Source: VAZQ01 sp963758945
GTDB lineage: Bacteria; Pseudomonadota; Alphaproteobacteria; Rhizobiales; Xanthobacteraceae
Assembly (NCBI GenBank): GCA_963758945.1
Contig: CAVWXY010000006.1
Location: 1-64,000, forward strand
Direction of reading: 5' to 3'
Length of the DNA stretch: 64,000 nt
In this document: positions 47,693 through 56,631 of the stretch, in pieces
Position numbering within the stretch: position 1 is the stretch's first letter
How the letters are laid out: the number at the start of each line of letters is the position of its first letter
The notes under the pieces: model-generated
Told to the model about the DNA's origin: nothing
Database searches by the model: none
Seen by the model: only the letters and a program-made list of their open reading frames with translations
Translations under genes and position numbers: made by a program

Positions 47693-48894
47693 AGATTGAG
47701 CAGCGCCATCGGCTTCCTGCGCAGCGCATGGATGACGTGATGGTAGTCGACCACGTGAGTGTGCTTGCCGCTGGCCTGTGGCGGCCGACCACGCCGCAAG
47801 GTCAGCAGCCGCGTCGAGCCGAGGAAGCATTCGAGGCGATCATCGTGGAGGCGCACATTCAGCCGGTGGCCAATCAGCCGCGACGGAACGCTGTAGAACA
47901 CGCGCCGCAGGATGAAGCCGCCGCTCGACGTGACCAGCACGCGAGCCTCCTCATAGTCGGTCGTTCTTTGATCGGGCAGTGGCTTGAGCGCGGCGCGCTC
48001 GATCTCGATGCGCTTGCGGTTCCTGGCGTTGCGCCGCCCGACCAGCTCGTCGACGAAGCGGCGGTAGCCGGCGAGATCCTCGAACTGGCGTGAGCCGCGC
48101 AGCAGCAGCTCGTCGTGGAGCGCCCGCTTGAGATGTCCGTGGGCGCTCTCGATCGAGCCGTTCTCGTGCGCGATGCCGGGATTGTTGCGCGACGGCGTCA
48201 TGCCGTAATGGGCGCACAGCTCCTCGTAGCGCCGCGTCAGGTCCACCTGGGCATCGCGATCGAGGTTGCAGAACGCCGCCGACAAGCTGTCGCTGCGGTG
48301 CTGTTCCGGCACGCCGCCCAGCGCCCACAGCGCGTTCTGCAGGCCCTCCGCCAAGGCCACGAAGCTCTCGCCGCCCAGCACGACATGGGCATGCTCGAAG
48401 CCCGAGAACGGCAGTCGGAAGTGGTAGAGCCGATGGTCGAACGGTTCGCCCGCGATCGTGATGCCGAGCCCGCTCATGTCGGTGAAGTCCGACAGGCCCA
48501 TCCGGCCCGGCGGGTGCTCCTGGCGGAAGATCACATCCCGGTTGGGACCGTGGAGGGCCCGCCATTTGGCGATGCGCCGTTCTAGCGTCCGGCGCACCCC
48601 TGTCGGCATCTCAGGATGTCGTCGGCAGAGCTCCTCGAAGATCGCCACCGCGCGGAGGCCGGGTGCGGCTTCCAACATCGGCACGATCGCGCTGTCCCAC
48701 ACGCCGGCGAGTGGGTCGGGACGCCGCCGCTCGCGCGGCTTCCGCTTCTGTGACGGCAGCCGCGGATCGGCTTCGATCCGGTAAGCGGTGGCAGTGCTGA
48801 ACCCGGCTTTCGCGGCGGCGATGGCGGGCGGTTGGGTGTGACGGGACTTCATGTACAACCTCGTCTGGCAGTCGGTGATGTGTCGGCCAGGCAA
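47693..48894 (-). pseudogene. istA: IS21-family IstA transposase, C-terminus lost
   Basis: Starts MPGRHITDCQTRLYMKSRHT at 48894. HTH region AAAKAGFSTATAYRIEADPR, integrase core with D in GLSDFTDMSGLGITIAGEPF, D in HRSDSLSAAFCNLDRDAQVD and E in AHENGSIESAHGHLKRALHD, then VLVTSSGGFILRRVFYSVPS and the tail VDYHHVIHALRRKPMALLNL, after which the sequence runs into the IS5 end. About 100 residues and the helper gene istB are missing. Confidence 0.85.
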
Positions 48895-49049
48895 GCGCTG
48901 ATCCTTCTCGAGTTGAAGAATCAGATGCTGCGCCCGGCCGCTCCGGCCGCCACACGACGTTGATCCCCCCTGGGGAAAACGCGCTCGCCGGGGGTAGCCT
49001 GACTTCGGTCGGGCTACGCCCTCCCTCCGTCAGCCTACCCCCGGCGCCA

Positions 49050-49097
49050 TTCTCATCCTGATTGTCGCTCGCTTCTCACCTTGATTGCCGCGCGGCA
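49050..49097. repeat. IS21 left-end repeats
   Basis: On the minus strand AATCAAGGTGAGAA and AATCAGGATGAGAA form two near-identical 14-mers spaced by about 9 bp, the multiple terminal repeats expected at an IS21 end upstream of istA. The IS ends at about 49097, where IS1634 sequence resumes. Confidence 0.6.
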
Positions 49098-49611
49098 AAC
49101 ATCACCGATTGGAGCGATGAGCAGCTGTGGGAGGCCTACATCCAGCTCACCCAGGCCGAAGCCGCGTTCCGGATCCAGAAGGATCAGCTGAGCGTACGTC
49201 CGATCTGGCACCAACGCTCTGAACGCGTGCAGGCCCACATCCTGGTCTGCTTTCTCGCCTTTGTGCTGTGGAAGAGCCTCGAGATGTGGCAGAGCCGCGC
49301 CGGCCTCGGAAACTCGCCCCGCACCGTGCTCGAGGAGCCCGCACGAATTCAATCACACGACGTGGTCTTGCCGACCACCACCCACGGTCAGATTCGCCTG
49401 CGCTGCATCACCCAACCCGATGCCGCCCAGGCCGCGCTCCTCGACCGCCTCGGCATCGTCTTGCCAAAGCGCATGCGCCTCGCCGAGCACGAGCTACCAG
49501 CATTTGCCGCCAGCGCCTGACCAGCACTCCACCCAAAATGTAGTGACGACTTTTCGATTAACTCATTGATTTGATTATTGTGGGGTCTCGATTCTGCGCA
49601 AGTTGGGCTAG
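49098..49611 (+). pseudogene. IS1634 transposase 3' fragment
   Basis: NITDWSDEQLWEAYIQLTQA to LAEHELPAFAASA (stop 49518-49520) plus the right end of the element. Near-identical to the 3' end of the IS1634 at 55869-62304, with a P for L change in VLEEPARIQ. About 144 C-terminal residues only. Confidence 0.9.
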
Positions 49612-50294
49612 TTGGGAATCGCGCGGCGCGATCTCCAGATCTCCAGCAGTAGATGCTATCTGATTACGCGGCAGGTCAATTACCTCATTTCTGGGCTTGG
49701 CGGCACGTGCTTGCCAGCTATCCAGCTGTCGACCTTGCACATGTTGGTCTGCTCGAACGCGTACACACCGCTGTTGTGGGCATTGTCGGCCGATGGTAGC
49801 ACGGTCTCGGGCACGTGTGCCAGCGGGCTGCGGCGCGCAAAGCGTGTTTCACAGAGGAGGCAAATGGTCGCGACCTTGCGCGAGGCGGCTTGCGACCTGG
49901 CATCGGCGATCGCCAAGCGAACACGGTATCAGCGAGCAGACGATCAGACGATCTACACCTGGCGCAAGCGTTTCGGCGGCTTCGGGGCGAACGATGTCAG
50001 GCGCCTGAAACGGCATCGGACATCCCCTGCACGGCCGCAAGGCGACGCCGGTCTGCGGTTCGGTAGCCGACTCGGGAGCTTCGGGGCACTCGCAGCGCAA
50101 CGGGGGTAGCCGGCTTCGATCGGAAGAGTGGCCGGATTACGCATCAATCGATGTGACCACACTAACCGCTGTCGTCGTATTATGCCCCCCACACACACGA
50201 AACCGAGATACCCGAAGCTTTCACTATTGCCGCGCGAGCCCCCAAGCTCCCGTGGGTGGGCCCGAAGGTATGCGCTCCAGTGGTGACTGCATGA
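49612..50294. other. Gene-poor stretch with IS3 orfA relic
   Basis: Holds the relic at about 49850-50010; otherwise nothing is recognised. Confidence 0.5.
49850..50010 (+). pseudogene. IS3-type OrfA relic
   Basis: EHGISEQTI in one frame continues as TIYTWRKRFGGFGANDVRRL in another, the helix-turn-helix and following segment of IS407-like OrfA proteins. The N-terminus (FTEEANG) is degraded. No orfB follows. Confidence 0.55.
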
Positions 50295-50567
50295 TTATCG
50301 CCGCAATTTGCCCATCTCGGAACTTTCGCGGGGCGCACGACCGCCCCGCTCGTCCTTAAGCAGCTTAGCGCCGTCTTCCTGAAGAAAAGCCACCTCGGTT
50401 ACGGTGGCCCCCCAGCCTATCGAAGCATTGTTCTGATTTGCCAAGCCAATCTCGACGCTACCTGGCGAGCCGAGGACCGATGGGACGACTTTGCGCGCAA
50501 GGTCCTCGTTCGACGCGCGCACACGCACGATAGCGCGCAGCTTCACTTCAAACGCGTACTCGTTCAC
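50295..50567 (-). CDS. Small conserved hypothetical protein
   Basis: 90 residues from a GTG with SD GAGGG eight bases upstream: VNEYAFEVKLRAIVRVRASN, EDLARKVVPSVLGSPGSVEI, GLANQNNASIGWGATVTEVA. Alternating hydrophobic pattern in the first 25 residues suggests a ferredoxin-like beta-alpha-beta fold. Similar small proteins beginning NEYAF are found in rhizobial plasmid or island genes. It follows the helix-turn-helix gene on the same strand with 95 bp between, perhaps one operon. Function unknown. Confidence 0.55.
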   Translation of the reverse strand: MNEYAFEVKLRAIVRVRASNEDLARKVVPSVLGSPGSVEIGLANQNNASIGWGATVTEVAFLQEDGAKLLKDERGGRAPRESSEMGKLRR

Positions 50568-50662
50568 GGTTAGGACCCTCTGGTCTTTGTGGTGGCGTGC
50601 GAAGGTCGCGAACACGGTCGTCTTCGCTGTGTCGCACGTTATCCCCTTGAGTGGCCAAAGGT

Positions 50663-51277
50663 TCAGGGTCCTGTAGATGAGAGCTGAGCATCGTCACGTA
50701 TCAGACGGAAGAGGTCATTCTTCACGATCACGAGAATGAGCGCGGTAACGAGCTCTCCGATACGCATACCTCTGATCTCGGCCTCCATGGCGAGTTGACC
50801 AATCACCTCCTCATCTAGAGGTAGGCCAGTTGAGCGTTCCTGACCCTTGTACTCCATTCGGATGGCGAACACAGCTGCCCCCCCATCGTTCGGCTTTCTG
50901 TGCCAAGCGCCTGGAGGGGGTGCTTCCACCTGCGCTTCTCCGGCTTGCATTGTCCCTACCCCAAGCTCCTTCGCGGATTCGGGCTCCGAGCCTTCGAGCA
51001 GGCCGGATCGTGTCGGCGGGACATTATTCTGATAACGGGGCCGTTGCCGCGGCAGTAAGCCTGTACCAATGTTAAATCTTGGCCGTCGTAAGCTGATCCC
51101 CAATTTCGAGCAGGTGACTTGCAGTGTGCCCGTGGTCACACCGATGATCTCAGCGATCTCGTCGCGGCTCTTCCCCCGTTCCACGAGGTTGCATATCTGT
51201 TGTATTCTCTCCGGCGTAAATTTCGTAGGCCTCCCGCGATTGAGGGGCTGCGATTCGACCTGAACAGCGCTATTCAT
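50663..51277 (-). CDS. Helix-turn-helix protein, paralogue 1
   Basis: 204 residues. N-terminal DNA-binding part GRPTKFTPERIQQICNLVER, GKSRDEIAEIIGVTTGTLQV, TCSKLGISLRRPR (residues 15-66) resembles a resolvase-type HTH. A low-complexity linker leads to a C-terminal domain (EYKGQERSTGLPLDEEVIGQ; LAMEAEIRGMRIGELVTALI). A clear paralogue is at 63042-63683 (GRKPTKFTQERIGQIRNLVE and TRMTELLGNLI-like end). SD GAGGAGG lies 12 bp before ATG. It is divergent from a LysR gene with a palindrome between. Probably a regulator; family not named. Confidence 0.7.
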   Translation of the reverse strand: MNSAVQVESQPLNRGRPTKFTPERIQQICNLVERGKSRDEIAEIIGVTTGTLQVTCSKLGISLRRPRFNIGTGLLPRQRPRYQNNVPPTRSGLLEGSEPESAKELGVGTMQAGEAQVEAPPPGAWHRKPNDGGAAVFAIRMEYKGQERSTGLPLDEEVIGQLAMEAEIRGMRIGELVTALILVIVKNDLFRLIRDDAQLSSTGP

Positions 51278-51685
51278 TCTTCGAGTTCCTCCTCACGCTG
51301 CGGGATGGGCTCCAAGACTGAGGGTGTCCCCGACTGCTGTGAGTGCAGGCAGGATGGATGGATGGCACCGGTCCCGGTCTTGCCACTTGCGCTCCGCGCT
51401 GGATATAAACGGAAACAATTGATCCACACACCGCGGTGAGATCGGGCTCGCGCGGGTGGGAGGGAGTTTGAATGTTAGATGAGGCGGCGGAAGTTGAGTT
51501 GGCGCGGAGTCACCGCAGCCAACTACAAAACGACAATCGTCTGCTGGTCATTGTGCTCTCCCTCTGGTCCACGTCATTAAGCTCCTGAACGTGCACCCGT
51601 GCTTCGTACGGGATAGTTGACGATCCCATAAGATGATAATTCTATTATCGCATGCGGTCATATCAGTTTCGGGATGACCTTGCCC
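51278..51685. other. Divergent promoter region of HTH and LysR genes
   Basis: 408 bp between two start codons pointing away from each other; it must hold both promoters. The palindrome at 51635-51649 is listed separately. No ORF is supported. Confidence 0.5.
51635..51649. promoter_or_regulatory. Palindrome GATAAT-TCT-ATTATC, candidate LysR operator
   Basis: A perfect 6-bp inverted repeat with 3-bp spacer in an AT-rich patch, about 37 bp before the LysR start. LysR regulators often bind interrupted dyads (T-N11-A) near their own promoter. Confidence 0.45.
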
Positions 51686-52693
51686 ATGGACTTTTCAGAG
51701 CGCATAGGACGACGACTCAAACTGCAGGACCTTCACGTGCTCATGACCGTGGCTCAGGCCGGCAGCATGGGGAAGGCGGCACAGCGGCTCAACACCACTC
51801 AGCCCGCGGTTTCCAGGGCAATCGCGGAGCTAGAAAGCGCGATCGGCGTACGTCTCCTGGATCGAAGCCAGCAAGGGGTGGAGCCGACCATTCATGGTCG
51901 CGCGCTGCTTCACTGCGCGGCGGCAGTGTTTGATGATTTGCGTCAAGGGGTGAAGAATATCGAGTTTCTCAGTGACCCGACGCTCGGCGAGATTAGGATC
52001 GGAGGCAATGAGGCTTCCATCGTTGGGCTGCTGTCGACCGTGCTCGGACGGCTTCGGCGTCGGTATCCGGGCATTACCGTCCATATGACACATGTGTGGC
52101 CGTTGGCAGATCAGTATCGCGAATTGCGCGAGCGAAAGATTGACCTGGTCCTTGGCCGACTCGCCTCAAATGTCGAACTCGAAAGTGACATTGAAACTCA
52201 GGTCTTGTATCACGATCGTATTTTCGTGGTGGCAGGGTTGCAAAGTCGCTGGAGTACCCGCCGCAAGATCGACCTAGCCGAACTGGCGAATGAACCTTGG
52301 GGTCTTCCACCGTTGGATACCGTTGCGGGCTCTCTTGTACGGGAGGCCTTCCACGCGCGCGGAATTTCGTTACGGGGCGCGGCGACCGGCTCGCCCAATT
52401 TGTTGCTGTCTCTTCTCCCGAAAGGACCCTTTCTGGTGACTATCCCGGATTCCGTGCTGAAATTTGGGGCAAATCTTCCGCCACTGAAGGTTCTGGCTGT
52501 GGAACTACCTGTTCCGCCCTGGCCAGTTGGGGTCATGACCCTGAAAAACCGGGCGATCAGCCCAGTAGCACAGCTCTTTCTTGACCGTACCCGCGAGATC
52601 GTGAAACAGCCGCCGCCTAGAGATAATGCTGCAACCGGCTCGGCGACGGCGCCGGAGGTCTTTGGTCGTAAGTCGAGCAGGCGACCATCCTAA
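51686..52693 (+). CDS. LysR-family transcriptional regulator
   Basis: 335 residues. N-terminal winged HTH LQDLHVLMTVAQAGSMGKAA, QRLNTTQPAVSRAIAELESA; effector domain from about residue 90 (GEIRIGGNEASIVGLLSTVL; VHMTHVWPLADQYRELRERK; DLVLGRLASNV; VLYHDRIFVVAGLQSRW). The C-terminus KVLAVELPVPPWPVGVMTLK resembles the partial LysR at 63777-64000. Starts at 51674 or 51686; the latter lies at the usual distance before the HTH. It is divergent from the small HTH protein gene, which it may control. Confidence 0.88.
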   Translation: MDFSERIGRRLKLQDLHVLMTVAQAGSMGKAAQRLNTTQPAVSRAIAELESAIGVRLLDRSQQGVEPTIHGRALLHCAAAVFDDLRQGVKNIEFLSDPTLGEIRIGGNEASIVGLLSTVLGRLRRRYPGITVHMTHVWPLADQYRELRERKIDLVLGRLASNVELESDIETQVLYHDRIFVVAGLQSRWSTRRKIDLAELANEPWGLPPLDTVAGSLVREAFHARGISLRGAATGSPNLLLSLLPKGPFLVTIPDSVLKFGANLPPLKVLAVELPVPPWPVGVMTLKNRAISPVAQLFLDRTREIVKQPPPRDNAATGSATAPEVFGRKSSRRPS

Positions 52694-52728
52694 TGGCCTT
52701 GGGCAGCAGGAGCTTGGCGAGGACCTGT

Positions 52729-53373
52729 TCAATCGGGTTTAGCCATCCAGATCTCCTGCAGCGCCCGCTTGGCTTTCGATTGCTGGCTCTTCGGCAGCTT
52801 GTTCAGCACATTGGCGGTCTTATGCACCCAGCAGCGTTGGCCGCGGGTCTGCGGCCACACTTCCTCGACCGCCTGCCAGAAGCCAAGCGCGCCGTCGGCG
52901 ACCGCCAGCTCGGGACCGATCGCGAGCCCGCGCCGCTTCAGGTCGAGCAGCATCTCCCTCCAGGATTGCGCACTCTCGCGCACGCCGTCGATCAAGCCGA
53001 CGAGTTCCTTCTTCCCCTCGGGCGTGGCGCCGATGATCACCAGCAGGCGCTGCGCGGCGTCCTCGAGCCTAGCCTGCACATGGATGCCGTCGACCCAGAA
53101 GTACACGTAGCGCTTGGCGGAGAGATCGCGCTTGCTCCAGCGCGCATGTTCCTCCGACCAGGCCTCCTTGAGCCGCCCGACGGTGGCCGCCGACAGTCCG
53201 CCGGCGTCCTTGCCGAGCAGTGCGACCAGTGCCTCCTCGAAGTCGCCGGTGGAGACACCCTTGAGGTAGAGGATCGGGATCAGCACCTCGAGGCTCTTCG
53301 ACCGGCGGGCGTAGGGCGGCAGAATCGCCGACGAAAAGCGAATGCGGTCCGAACCCTCGCCGACGCGGTCACG
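52729..53373 (-). pseudogene. IS256-family transposase, middle part
   Basis: DRVGEGSDRIRFSSAILPPY, ARRSKSLEVLIPILYLKGVS, VYFWVDGIHVQARLEDAAQR, LELVGLIDGVRES-type region with KELVGLIDGVRESAQSWREM, AVADGALGFWQAVEEVWPQT and RCWVHKTANVLNKLPKSQQS, ending in a stop at 52729. The first two catalytic aspartates (VDGIH, VADGALGF) are present, the C-terminal third with the Glu is lost. Its N-terminus is at 62372-62628; the IS66 nest sits between them with 8-bp duplication CGGTCACG. Confidence 0.88.
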
Positions 53374-53432
53374 GTACGCGTCCGGTGAAGGCCGCCTTGC
53401 GCTGAGGGAGGCGAGCGCGAAGACATAGTCGT

Positions 53433-53837
53433 ATGCCTGATCATACGCCTATGTCGAAGGTGTCGCGGCTTGAGGTGATCCAGACCGGCGCGCGGCGCCG
53501 CTGGTCGATAGAGGAGAAGCGCCGGATCGTTGCGGAGAGCGAGAGCGGTCCGCGGCAGGTCTCGGTGACGGCGCGACGATATGGATTATTGCCGAGCCAG
53601 TTGTTCAATTGGCGGCGTCTGGGGCGCCAGGGGCGCCTGGACGGGAACGAGGACACGGTCACATTTACGCAGGCGGTGATCGCCTGTGACGCTGCGGCGG
53701 GCGGATCGCCATCGTGTGCCCCGGTGACGGCCGGCCGGATCGAGATCGTCCTGGTGAACGGAATCCGGGTCATCGTGGACAGGGGCGTCGACGCCGATGC
53801 TCTGGCGCGGGTGATCGGCGCGATCGAGCGGCGATGA
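53433..53837 (+). CDS. tnpA: IS66 TnpA
   Basis: 134 residues: TGARRRWSIEEKRRIVAESE, VSVTARRYGLLPSQLFNWRR (helix-turn-helix), and a C-terminal IEIVLVNGIRVIVDRGVDAD with ALARVIGAIERR. The first of three IS66 genes; the stop overlaps tnpB (ATGA). Its role in transposition is DNA binding but not well defined. Confidence 0.9.
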   Translation: MPDHTPMSKVSRLEVIQTGARRRWSIEEKRRIVAESESGPRQVSVTARRYGLLPSQLFNWRRLGRQGRLDGNEDTVTFTQAVIACDAAAGGSPSCAPVTAGRIEIVLVNGIRVIVDRGVDADALARVIGAIERR

Positions 53838-54184
53838 CGATCCCGATCCCGAGCGGCGCACGGGTGTGGCTGGCGACTGGCCACACCGACATGCGCAAGG
53901 GCTTCGACGGATTGGCGCTGCTGGTGCAGGAGACGCTCAAGCGCAACCCGCACAATGGCCATCTGTTCGTGTTCCGCGGCCGTCGCGGAGGGCTGATCAA
54001 GGTCCTCTGGCACGATGGCCAAGGCATGTGCCTGTTCGCGAAGCGGCTGGAGCGCGGGCGCTTCATCTGGCCGTCGCCGGCCGATGGGACGGTGGCGATC
54101 ACGCCGGCGCAGCTCGGTTATCTCTTGGAAGGCATCGACTGGCGCCTGCCGCAGTGGACCTGGCGACCGGAAGCGGCAGGCTAA
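53834..54184 (+). CDS. tnpB: IS66 TnpB
   Basis: 116 residues: MTIPIPSGARVWLATGHTDM, RKGFDGLALLVQETLKRNPH, GHLFVFRGRRGGLIKVLWHD, GQGMCLFAKRLERGRFIWPS, ITPAQLGYLLEGIDWRLPQW. This is the canonical IS66 Orf2 (TnpB) length and motif order. It starts four bases inside the tnpA stop. Confidence 0.93.
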   Translation: MTIPIPSGARVWLATGHTDMRKGFDGLALLVQETLKRNPHNGHLFVFRGRRGGLIKVLWHDGQGMCLFAKRLERGRFIWPSPADGTVAITPAQLGYLLEGIDWRLPQWTWRPEAAG

Positions 54185-54260
54185 GTTTCTCGCGTGCGAC
54201 ATTGTGAATCAGCGCGCGATTCAGGCTCGCAAGATCCGCGATCTGTGCTGCAATCGCTTC

Positions 54261-55871
54261 GTGCCGCCCACTACTGATTCTCTTCCCGACGATGTCGCCA
54301 CCCTCAAGGCGATGGTGATCGCCACGCAGCTCGCGTGTCTGGAAGCGGAGGCCAAAGCGCGCAATGCCGAGGCCGAGGTCCGTGTCCGCGAGCTGTTGAT
54401 CGAGAAGATGAAGTTCACGATCGCCAAGCTCAGGCACGAGCGGTTCGGCCAATCTGCGGAACGCAGTGCCGTGCTCGAGCAGCTCGAGCTCTCGCTTGCC
54501 GACATGGAGGAGGATGCGTCGCAAGCCGAAGCCGCGGCGCAGCTGGCGGCGAATGCGGCGGCGAGCGCGAGGGTTAAGGTGACGCCCTTCGAGCGGCGCA
54601 AGCCCGCGCGGCGGCCCTTGCCGGAGCATCTGCCGCGCGAGCGCATCGTCTATCCGTCGCCGTCGGCCTGCCCGTGCTGCGGCGGCGCCCTGCGCAAGCT
54701 CGGCGAGGACGTGACCGAGACCCTGGAGCTGATCCCGCGCCAATGGAAGGTGATCCAGCACGTCCGCGAGAAGTTCTCGTGCCGATCCTGCGAAGCCATC
54801 AGCCAGCCGCCGGCACCCTCGCATCCGATTGCGCGCGGGCGCGCTGGAGCGGGACTTCTGGCGCATATCCTGTTCTCCAAGTACGGCCTGCATCTGCCGC
54901 TCAACCGTCAGAGCGAGGTCTATGCCCGCGAGGGCATCGAGCTCGACGTCTCGACGCTCGCGGACTGGGTCGGTGCCGCGGCGGCAACCCTGATGCCGCT
55001 CGTGCTGCTGATCCGGGCCCATGTGTTCACGGCCGAGCGCATCCACGCCGACGACACGACCGTGCCGGTGTTGGCCAAAGGCAAGACCCGCACGGGACGA
55101 CTATGGACTTATGTGCGCGACGACCGGCCGTTCGGTGGGGCCGATCCGCCGGCCGCGGTGTTCTTCTATTCTCCCGATCGCGGCGCCAAGCATCCGGAAC
55201 AACATCTCGCTGGTTACGCGGGATTGATGCAGGCGGACGCCTATGCCGGGTTCAACCGGCTCTATGACGCCCGTCGCAAGGGAGGTCCGATCATCGAGGC
55301 GGCATGCTGGGCGCATGCGCGGCGCAAGTTCTTTGATCTGGCACGGATCGACAAGGCACCGATCGCCATCGAGGCGGTCGAGCGCATCGATGCCCTGTTC
55401 GCGATCGAGCGCGCGATCAACGGCCCGACCCCGCAGGAGCGCCTGTGCGTGCGCAACGAGCGCAGCCGGCCGCTTGTGATCACACTGGAAGATTGGCTGC
55501 GCAACCAACGCGCCAAAGTGTCCGGCCAAAGCAAGATCGGCCAAGCCATCGCCTACAGTCTCACCCGCTGGGTGGCGCTTATACGCTTCCTCGAGGACGG
55601 CCGCATCTGCATGTCCAACAATGCGGCCGAGCGGGAGATTCGCCCCGTCGCCATGGGGCGCAAGAACTGGACGTTCGCCGGCTCCGACGAGGGCGGCCAC
55701 CGCGCCGCTGCGATCTACACGCTGATCCAAACCGCCAAGCTCAACGACGTCGACCCGCAGGCTTGGCTCGCCGATCTCCTTGCACGCCTGCAGGATCATC
55801 CGGCTAGGCGGATCTACGAGCTCCTGCCCTGGAATTGGGAACGCGACCACCAGCAAAAGGTCGCCGCCTAA
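54261..55871 (+). CDS. tnpC: IS66 TnpC transposase
   Basis: 536 residues from GTG 54261 (VPPTTDSLPDDVATLKAMVI). Coiled coil (LIEKMKFTIAKLRHERFGQS), zinc-finger ACPCCGGALRKLGEDVTETL with KFSCRSCEAI, DDE core with D in AERIHADDTTVPVLAKGKTR, ADAYAGFNRLYD, E in MSNNAAEREIRPVAMGRKNW, and IS66 C-terminal domain. The stop TAA (55869-55871) is at the same time the first bases of the IS1634 end, so insertion did not truncate much of the protein; the last residues may be altered. Confidence 0.9.
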   Translation: MPPTTDSLPDDVATLKAMVIATQLACLEAEAKARNAEAEVRVRELLIEKMKFTIAKLRHERFGQSAERSAVLEQLELSLADMEEDASQAEAAAQLAANAAASARVKVTPFERRKPARRPLPEHLPRERIVYPSPSACPCCGGALRKLGEDVTETLELIPRQWKVIQHVREKFSCRSCEAISQPPAPSHPIARGRAGAGLLAHILFSKYGLHLPLNRQSEVYAREGIELDVSTLADWVGAAAATLMPLVLLIRAHVFTAERIHADDTTVPVLAKGKTRTGRLWTYVRDDRPFGGADPPAAVFFYSPDRGAKHPEQHLAGYAGLMQADAYAGFNRLYDARRKGGPIIEAACWAHARRKFFDLARIDKAPIAIEAVERIDALFAIERAINGPTPQERLCVRNERSRPLVITLEDWLRNQRAKVSGQSKIGQAIAYSLTRWVALIRFLEDGRICMSNNAAEREIRPVAMGRKNWTFAGSDEGGHRAAAIYTLIQTAKLNDVDPQAWLADLLARLQDHPARRIYELLPWNWERDHQQKVAA

Positions 55872-56275
55872 CCCAACTTGCGCAGTTTGGGGTCGGTTTT
55901 CGTGATTCCACAAGATGCTGCGCGAGTCGGATCAAGGGCTTAGGCAGCGCGCCAGGCTGATTTGGGCGTGTAGTGACGACCTTGGGCTGGACCTACCCCG
56001 ATTTCGTGGACAGTTGACGTCTTGGGATCAGGCTACAGTGTCTGCCGTCAAAGGTGTCCTCCTTTTTCTGCCTTTTCTGCTCATCCTTTTGTTCGGCCCC
56101 TGCGGAGCTCATCCTTCCGTTCTCTAATCGCCACCACGAACGCAAGCATTTTCTTTCTTCCTTGTTTGCTTGTTCTCTTGCTTGTTCTCTTGCTTGCCTG
56201 GAGGCTTTCTTTGGGTTGACCGCGCCGCAGGCTCTTCCGCCCCGACCGTAGATTTCGAACGCCGCCGCGCGCAGA

Positions 56276-56345
56276 GGCTGTCAAGGTCGGCCGTCACTCC
56301 GCCATGCGGCGCACTCCACCGTTTCCAGGCCGCGCCTTGACAGCC
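56276..56345. other. Hairpin in IS110 3' non-coding region
   Basis: Perfect 11-bp arms GGCTGTCAAGG (56276-56286) and CCTTGACAGCC (56335-56345) around 48 bp. It lies 3' of the IS110 gene, where IS1111-type members of the family encode their guide RNA. Similarity to an IS3 orfB end offers another explanation. Confidence 0.3.
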
Positions 56346-56631
56346 GTGAGCACGGCGGCAGACTGGATGGTCACGGGCCGGAAGAGCGCTCTGCTATCGA
56401 GTATGGTCCCTTTAGCTTTTGCTCGCGCGGATTGATGTCGCTGCCAGGTCCACCGTTCTCTCCGCGGTCCAGGGTCGCTGGCCGCACCATGGCCTCAGGG
56501 TTTCGACGCCGCTATGTCCCGAACGCGCTCAACAGAAGCTCAGCGCAGGAAGAATCGCGCGGTCATCGAGGCCCGTCCCAGCAGGGACAGCGATCCGCCG
56601 CGAGATGCGGCGAAGGGATATTCGATCGATC

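Larger units (their letters stand above)
46062..49611. mobile_element. Hollowed IS1634 copy filled with IS630, IS5 and IS21 pieces
   Basis: The left end TAACCCAACTTGCGCAG (46062-46136) is nearly identical to the left end at 55869, and the right part 49098-49611 is nearly identical to 61792-62304, ending GCGCAAGTTGGGCTA. Between them lie an IS630, an IS5 fragment and an IS21 istA fragment; the middle of the IS1634 transposase is gone. So this is an IS1634 that was invaded and then lost sequence. Confidence 0.7.
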
